Part shown: piece by piece, positions 57,615 to 64,000 of the stretch
Layout: the number at the start of each line of letters is the position of its first letter
How positions within the stretch are numbered: position 1 is the first letter of the stretch
Source: Zygnema cylindricum
Taxonomy: Eukaryota > Streptophyta > Zygnematophyceae > Zygnematales > Zygnemataceae
Length of the DNA stretch: 64,000 nucleotides
Direction: 5' to 3'
Assembly: GCA_037447655.1 (NCBI GenBank)
Contig: JBBHKE010000513.1
Span: 117,001-181,000, forward strand
Notes under the pieces: generated by a model
The model's database searches: none
What the model saw: only the letters and a program-made list of their open reading frames with translations
Told to the model about the DNA's origin: nothing
Position numbers and translations under genes: made by a program

Positions 57615-60186
57615 TTTTTTGATAAATCGAGAATAGAAAAGACAAAAAAGAAATCGCAAAGCGACGGCGGAAAAGTGTCAGAATTAATGACGTCGACGGA
57701 AAATCGGACGGTCTATAACGTCACAGAAAAAATGACGTCACTAATGTCAGAAAATTCAATCGCATCTACAGATTGTACGACTTTAAGCGACGACGACGAC
57801 TTTTGTTTTCGGACATTGGAACATGTGGGAAATGTGTACGGATAGTACGGACAATCTTCGATACAAATCAAAGCTTGTTCGCTAAGCTCGGATTACGCGG
57901 GCACGAAGCCTAAAAATCGCAAAAAAAAACAAAAATAAGTACAGAAATACAATCAAACGCAATCACGTGAGTCGTACACATCTGTCCGACGGCTCTCTTC
58001 GAAAAGGACAAAAATTGAAAAGTATTACAGAATAATAAAAAAAAAAAAGCAGAAAAAACAAAATAAACAAAAAAAAGCAAAACTCGGTCACAAAAACAAA
58101 AGTTAAAGGTTTCGTCGTCTGACGCGTTCTGTTCCGAATTTCCGTATCAGAAGTACAATAAAGTACAATTATTCCGTACAGTACTGTATAGCAAGGTACG
58201 GTACCGCACTATTTGTCTGTTCTCACATATTGGGAATTGTCCTTCGATATCCTTCAGAAACATGGCTGCGGACGGTGTACACGTGTCACTTTCTCCGTGA
58301 ATCACGCGAAGGGACGAGAATCCGAAGCTTGAACTGTACGGAAAGCGGTTATTCAGTAGTACCATTGTTCTATCCGTACACAGTACGACTCATTAACGGA
58401 TCATCCGTACAATCGTACCACTTCGGTTCCGCTCTACTCGCCCATGCTGTACGTCGTACGGATAATAAGTCGCATGTCAACGATCGTCGCCGTCCTTCGC
58501 ACGTGCGATATTGTCGCGTAGTCAGACGCCAGGTGAGAAAAAATTAAAAAATGGAGAAAATAAAGTAATTTTTTTTTTTTTGGGTTTCCGTACAGTTTCT
58601 ATCCACGTGGCATTCCGATTCGAAAGTCGAAAAGTTGAGCTGTGTGGCCTGGCTGATTTTTGTCGTTAGTGCCACGTGGCAATGTGACAAATGTGACTCC
58701 AGTGGAAATGAACTCAACATTAGGTTAAAAAAGAAAAGGAAAATTAAAAAAAAAAAAATGCCTAAAAAACCCTAAAAATAAAAAAATAAATAAAAATACA
58801 GTCCTCAGGTTGAGAATTTAAAAATAAATGTATGTGATTTTCATAAAAGGGAATTTTTTTTCATACCTTTATTAGTGTGGATATTACCGATGGAAATTTA
58901 GAACTATTAATTGCAAATCGAAACTGCCATAATATATTCATGCATATATATATATATATATGTCTATTAAATGGCATTAAATGAATTATTAATTAATTAA
59001 TGTCGAGATTCGCCTTCAAAAATTAGAAAGGAAAAAAACACGACATCGACATTTCTGTAGGATAGAGTTAATTAAGGTTAATTTTAATTTAATTAATTTT
59101 AGACTTGGGATAATTAGGGATAATTGACATTTTCTAGGGTTAGGGTTAATTAGGGTAAATGGATTTTTCTTAGGGTTTTATTAATACCCCATTTTTGGGT
59201 TAGTGTCCAATGGAGTTAACATTTGGCATTTTACTTTTTATTATTAAATTTCACTCTCACATAAAATAGAATAGAAAAGATGGATTGGGGATTGTGATCG
59301 ATTTTGAATTAAATTTGAATTTTGAGTAACATAAGACTTCAAAGGAAAACCATCTTAAATTTTGGAATTTGAGCTAAATTTGAACAAATTAGAGTTGAAT
59401 TCGAGTCGAATTTGACATTGACATTAATCGAATAAGACTTCAATTAGAGTTGAATTTGAATTTGACAATAAGTGAATTAGAATTGAATTAGAGTTGAAAT
59501 ATAAATCGACACTAATCAAATTAGACATAAATGTGGATTCGAAATTGACAATAATCCATTTAGAGTTGAATCTGAAAAATTGACAATAATCGAATTAGAG
59601 TTGAATTTTAATTGAATTTGAAAGTGACAATAATTGAATTAGAGTTGAATTTGAAATTGACATTTTTTGAGTTAGAGTTGAGTTAGAGTTGAATTAGAGT
59701 TGAATTCTAAAGTGACTCTAATGGGGTTCGATTTGAATTAGAAATTTGCCATTAACCGAATTAGAGTGGAATAAGAGTTTCAATTTGAAAGTGACAATAA
59801 TCGAATTAGAATTAAATTAGAGCTGAATTTGGAATCCACATTATTTTGGGTATTAGAATTGGTACGGAAAGGCTCACATTAACATTGAATATTCGAATAG
59901 CAATAATATGGATTACATTGGTTTTTTTATTTATTATTATTATTTTTTTAATCGTAATTTAAAATTGGCATTCAGATTCATGTTAACGCTGACGTATTAT
60001 TAAAACGCGTTATATATAATTTCAAATTGGAGATAAATTGAAATAAATAAATTAAAATTTGAAATTGAAATTGATAAACTGACATCAACGTTTTAATTCA
60101 AATTAAATTTGATAAAATGATGACACAGTAAAAAAAAAGATTTTGCTGTTTTAAAAAAATTGGGTTTGTTGTCATGATTCTTGTTA
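57615..60186. other. AT-rich stretch without a gene; GAATTAGAGTTGAA array
   Basis: About 59340-59860 is a degenerate array of GAATTAGAGTTGAATTTGA with GACA(A/T)TAAT(C/T)GAATTAG variants. Near 59135-59180 there is a short TAGGGTTAGGGTTAATTAGGG patch resembling plant telomere repeats. The frame at 58230-58547 is not convincing. No gene. Confidence 0.5.
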
Positions 60187-60572
60187 ATGACTTCACTCTC
60201 TCCCCTCTCTCTCTCTACCTCTTTCCCCCTGCTGCCCGCTCCCTCCCCCCTCTCTCTCTCGCTCTCTCCCTCTCTCTCCCTCTCTCACACTCTTCTTCTC
60301 TCTCTCTCCCTCTATCTCTCCCTCTCCCTCTCTCCCTCTCTCTTGCTCTCTCCCTTCCTCTCTCTCCCCCGCTCTTTCTCTCTCGCTCTCCCTCTCTTGC
60401 TCTCCCTCCCTCTCTCTCCTCCGCTCTCTCGCTCCCTCTCTCTCTTCCGTTTTCTCTCCTCTCTCTCGCTCTCTCGCTCTCTTCCTCTCCCTATCTCTCT
60501 CTCCCTCTGTCTCTCTCCCTCTCTCCCCCTCTGTCTCTCTCCCTCTCTCTCTCCCTCTCTCTCTCTCCCTAA
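60187..60572. repeat. Long CT-rich (polypyrimidine) tract
   Basis: About 385 bases of CTCTCT/CCCTCTCT with few interruptions; the minus strand is GA-rich. It creates long false open frames of Ser/Leu/Pro on both strands. Confidence 0.95.
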
Positions 60573-60599
60573 AATTTGGACTACCCTTGGTTGAGAACT

Positions 60600-62900
60600 G
60601 AGATTGAAATTTGATGTCGACATTAATTTAGGGAAAAAAAAAGTCATTGGACCTCGTATTTTTAATTGTCATTATGATAAATATTTATTTACGTCAATAT
60701 TGCAATGGATATAAAAAAAACCTCTCTTTATAAAAAATGAAAAATATAAAAAAGGAAAAACTGAAAGACCCGAAAAGAATCGAGGAAAACCAGGAAAATA
60801 AAAGTTTAAAAAAACACGCCTCAAAAAAATTAATAAATAAAATCTCGAGAAACATCGTAAAACCTGACAGATAAAAAAAAAAAATAAAAAAAAACTAAAA
60901 AAAAACTCAATAAAGAACTTGAAAAAGAAACTCGAAAAAAACCAAAAAAACATGAAACTTGGAAAAACCCAAAATAAAACGTTTTTTTTGTTTTTTTTTT
61001 TTTTTGGGAATTGGAATGAGGATTATCGTAAAAATGAGATTTGATGCAAGTAAAAATCCGAAAAAAAATCCTGAAAAAATCTCGTAAAACCCTTTGAAAA
61101 CCTCCAAAAACCATTGAAAACCTCAAAACACCATTGAAAACCTTAAAAATTAAAATGAAAACCTCGAAAAACCTTACAAAAATCAGAAAAAGCCCTTAGA
61201 AAACCATAGAAAATCCCCACAGTAAACCCAAAAAAAAGCCTGAAAACCCCTAAAACACCCAGAAAAAACTCTGAAATACCTAAAGGAACCCAATAAAATC
61301 GCTGAAAAACCCATGAATACCTTTTAAAAGCCTGTTAAAAAAAAGAAGAAAAAAATAAAAATAAATCTGAAATATACGAGATGTTTTTTAAAGCCCTAAA
61401 ACCCTTATGAAATCCCTAATTATCTGTGTAAAAAAACACCCAAAAACTCTTTGAAAACCCTTAAAAATTATTAATCCCGAAAACTCCTGAAAAACCCTTT
61501 GAAAAACACCAGAAAACCCTAAATAAACCCTAGAAAACCCTAAATAAACCCTAGAAAACCCTGAAAAAACCTCTCAAAAGTTAGTAAAACCTCAAAAGAT
61601 TCCTGAAATAACCCCCAAAAACCCATAAACCCTAAAAACCCCAAAAACTCCAAAAACCCTGAAACCCCAGAAACTCCTTAAACCCCAAAAACCCCTAAAT
61701 TCCGGAAAAACCCTTTAAAAACTCTTAAAAACCCGAACTTGAAGAAAAATCCGAAATTAAGGGTTGTTAGAAAACCTGTAAATTTTTTTTATAAAACTTT
61801 GAAATAAACCAATGTATATTTTTTTCTCTTTTTTAAAAATTCCTTAGGGAATTGACAAAATAAGTAAATAAATAAAAAAAAGTAAACCTTAAAAAAAAAA
61901 AAAAAAAAGTAATCTTAAATGTAAGGTTAAAAATAAGCTTTAAAAATAATGTTCGTAAAACCCCCCAAAAAAAAAAACAAAAAAAAACTTAAAAAGCAAC
62001 CTGAATAAAATATAACCTCGTAAAACAACAAAAAAACCTCGATACTTTTTTTAGAAAAACCTTAGAAGAATTGTTAACAAAGAGCCAAAACCCAAAAATC
62101 TTTCTCTCCTCTCTCTCTTCCTCCCTCTCTCTCCCCTCTCTATCCCTCTCTCTCCCTCCCTCTCCCTCTCCTCTCTCTCCCTCTCTCCTCTCTGTCCCCC
62201 CCTCTTTCTCCCTCCCTGTCCCTCTCCTTTCTCTCCCTCTCTCTCTCACTAAAAGCCTTCAAGTCCCTAAATCCAAAGCTCAAAAACCCAAAATTTTTTA
62301 CAAAAACGGAACACCCCAAACTTAAAACCTCTAAAACCCTATTAACCCCAAAAATCCTAAAAACCCCAAAATTCTTAAAAAACCCAAAACCCTTGAAAAC
62401 CCCGAAACCAGGTGCCGAATTTCAAGGGTGTCTTGCGAACTTTTCCTTGTGACACATGTCACTCTCTCTCACTATCTCTCGTTCTCTCTTTTTCTCTCTC
62501 TCTTTCTAACCCCAAAAAATCAAAAACCCCGACACCCAAATACCCCAAAAACCCCTGGAAAACCTCAAAATCCTTGTAACCCTCAAAATTCTCCAAAACG
62601 CTGTAACCCTGGAAACCCCCAAAAACCCTAAAAAACCCCAAAACCCCAAAATCCCAAAAAACCCCAAAAAACCCTGAAAGCCCCCCAAAATCCAATAACT
62701 CAGAAAACCCCTAACCCCAGAAAACGCCAAAATACCCTAAAAACTCTGAAAAACCCAAAATCCTTAAACCCTAGATCCCCAAAACCCCAAAAAATCCTAA
62801 AAAACCCAAATTTTTTAACAACTTGGAAAACCCCAAAAAATTCCAAAAAACCCCAAATTCCTAAAACCCTGAAAAACCCCAAAACCAGGTTGGGGGGGGC
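60600..62900. repeat. Degenerate A/C-rich array with CCCTAAA-like units
   Basis: Plus-strand AAAACCC(T/C)AAAAA-type units are spread over more than 2 kb. The clearest patch is 61510-61565 (AAACCCTAGAAAACCCTAAA pattern). CCCTAAA is the plant telomere unit, but the array is far from perfect. It contains CT tracts at 62099-62250 and 62461-62510. Confidence 0.7.
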
Positions 62901-62970
62901 CGGGGGGTAAGGATGTCTTGCGGCTTTCTGGTTGTGACATTTGTCACACTCTCTCTCTCTCTCTTCTCCG
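62400..62970. repeat. Duplicated block with CT tail
   Basis: AAACCAGGT followed by a GTGTCTTGCG(A/G) block, TTGTGACA(C/T)(A/T)TGTCAC and a CT run occurs at about 62404-62510 and again at about 62882-62972. The second copy has a G-rich insert (GGGGGGGCCGGGGGG). Confidence 0.75.
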
Positions 62971-62989
62971 GAGCTCGGATTTGCAAATC

Positions 62990-63175
62990 TCAAGACGAAG
63001 ATTACGTTTTGTCTCCTCTAGAAGGTACTTATTTTTTGTCTTTTTCTGGGAAATTGTTGTTGTTTTTTTTTTCTTGTCTTGCTTCGTTTTTTTTTTTTAT
63101 TTTTGTTTTTTTTTTTTTTTTGGAGCGGAGAAGATTATGTGGTCTCCTCTGGAAGGTAATTTTTTTTTTTCTTTT
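62990..63175. repeat. Two-copy repeat GAAGATTA...TCTCCTCT..GAAGGTA
   Basis: GAAGATTACGTTTTGTCTCC (62997) and GAAGATTATGTGGTCTCCTC (63129), each followed by GGAAGGTA or AGAAGGTA and a long T/G-rich run. The AG/GTA end looks like a splice donor but no coding sense is visible. Confidence 0.6.
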
Positions 63176-64000
63176 ATGTTTTGTTCTGTTTTGTTTTGTT
63201 TATTTATTTTTTTGTTTTGTTTTGTTAGGTTTTTTTTGTTTGTTTCTTTTTCTTTTTTCTTTTTTCCAGGTGTTTTTTGGGGTCTTTTTTTGGGGATTTT
63301 TTTAATTAACTACTGTTTTATTTATTTATATATTTTTTTTCAGTACAATGTGTCCTAAGTTTTAAAATAATCTTACACTTTCCTTTGTGGTTTTGGAGTC
63401 TTTTTTTACAATCTCAGAAAAAAAATCATTTTATTTTTTGTATTTTTTCTTTTCAGTACAAAGTCTAAATTTTGAAAATATTCTTTCGGACCAATTGGGG
63501 TTTTCAGGGTTTTGGAGTCCTTTTTAAGGGTTTTTAGGGCTGTTTTTGGGGTTTTCAGGGGTGTTTTTCAGGGTTCTTGGGGTCTTTTTTTTGCGATTTT
63601 TTTTAATTAATTTATGAAATATTATATATATCTATTTTTTTTTTTTTTCAGTACAAAGTCCCCTTAGTTTTTAAAATAATCATTTGGAGTCTCTGTTGAG
63701 GGTTTTCAGGTTTTTTTTCCGGGGTTTTTTAGGAGTTTTTTGGGGTTTTTTGGGGTTCTTTTGGGGTTTCAAGGGGTAATTTTTTGGGTTTTTGGGGTCT
63801 TTTTTTTCGCACTTTCTCAATTAACTCATTATTATTATTATTTTTTTTTTCAGTACAAAGTCTAATAGCTTTCAAAAATAATCTTTTGGACTCCTTTGGG
63901 GTTTCAGAGTCCTATTTTCGGGTTTTCAGGCCTTTTTTTTGGGGTTTTTGGGGGTCTTTTTTTCCGCATTTTCTCAATTAACTCGTCATTTTTTTTTTTT
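63176..64000. repeat. T/G-rich tandem array, unit about 110-200 bp
   Basis: Four units carry a poly-T run ending CAG and then TACAA(A/T)GT (about 63343, 63455, 63649, 63851), an AAAATAATCTT block, and GGGGTTTTCAGGGTTTTGGAG-type sequence. The G/T strand is here the plus strand, opposite to 60600-62900. It continues past the window end. Confidence 0.75.

Noticed and set aside
58230-58547. Open frame of 105 codons
   Set aside because: No recognisable family, unusual mix of residues and embedded in ACGTAC-rich intergenic DNA.
60174-60647. Open frames of 110-137 codons on both strands
   Set aside because: They are translations of the CT tract (Ser/Leu/Pro or Arg/Glu only) and carry no protein signal.
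61989-63358. Open frames of 70-146 codons in CT-, T- and A/C-rich DNA
   Set aside because: Pure low-complexity products with no start context, no domains and no splice logic.
1-64000. CRISPR arrays, bacterial operons, rRNA
   Set aside because: No evenly spaced short repeats with unique spacers, no ribosome binding sites or operon structure, and no rRNA sequence; the window is plant nuclear DNA.

Overview
This is a nuclear segment from a streptophyte (a land plant or charophyte-grade alga). It has intron-rich genes with GT-AG introns, a plastid-targeted alpha/beta-hydrolase of a chlorophyll-dephytylation type, a plant-type short-chain dehydrogenase, Ty1/copia elements and many MITEs. I cannot name the species. 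A run of 10 N at 48749-48758 marks an assembly gap.

Layout. Positions 1-8160 hold a possible last exon of an unknown gene (539-658, +) and a six-exon SDR gene (3892-7156, -). Positions 8160-36000 are a repeat island. Solo LTR1 is split by a copia element (A) that has lost its reverse transcriptase; a Harbinger-like MITE is split by solo LTR2, which is itself split by inverted LTR3; a mariner-sized TIR element is split by a 6.2-kb degenerate copia element (B) and further repeats. Positions 36000-45000 are the gene island: a three-exon membrane-protein gene (36033-37702, +) and an eleven-exon chloroplast alpha/beta-hydrolase gene (40160-44515, -). Positions 45000-57620 are a second repeat island with hAT-like elements (8-bp target duplications), Harbinger-like MITEs (TTA/TAA duplications), a truncated copia element (C) and a possible gene fragment at 56138-56545. 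Positions 57620-64000 hold no gene; they are AT-rich with long CT tracts, degenerate CCCTAAA-like and GAATTAGAGTT-like arrays, and a T-rich ~200-bp tandem array.

The most interesting signal is shared by copia elements B and C. Both have a primer binding site directly at the 5' LTR edge that matches the anticodon arm (not the 3' end) of plant initiator tRNA-Met, and the ATG opposite the anticodon is the first ATG of Gag. Element A uses the ordinary 3'-end site of the same tRNA. Insertion order can be read from target-site duplications throughout the repeat islands. The three main gene models were assembled by hand from splice consensus, phase and protein-family sense; every splice junction keeps frame.
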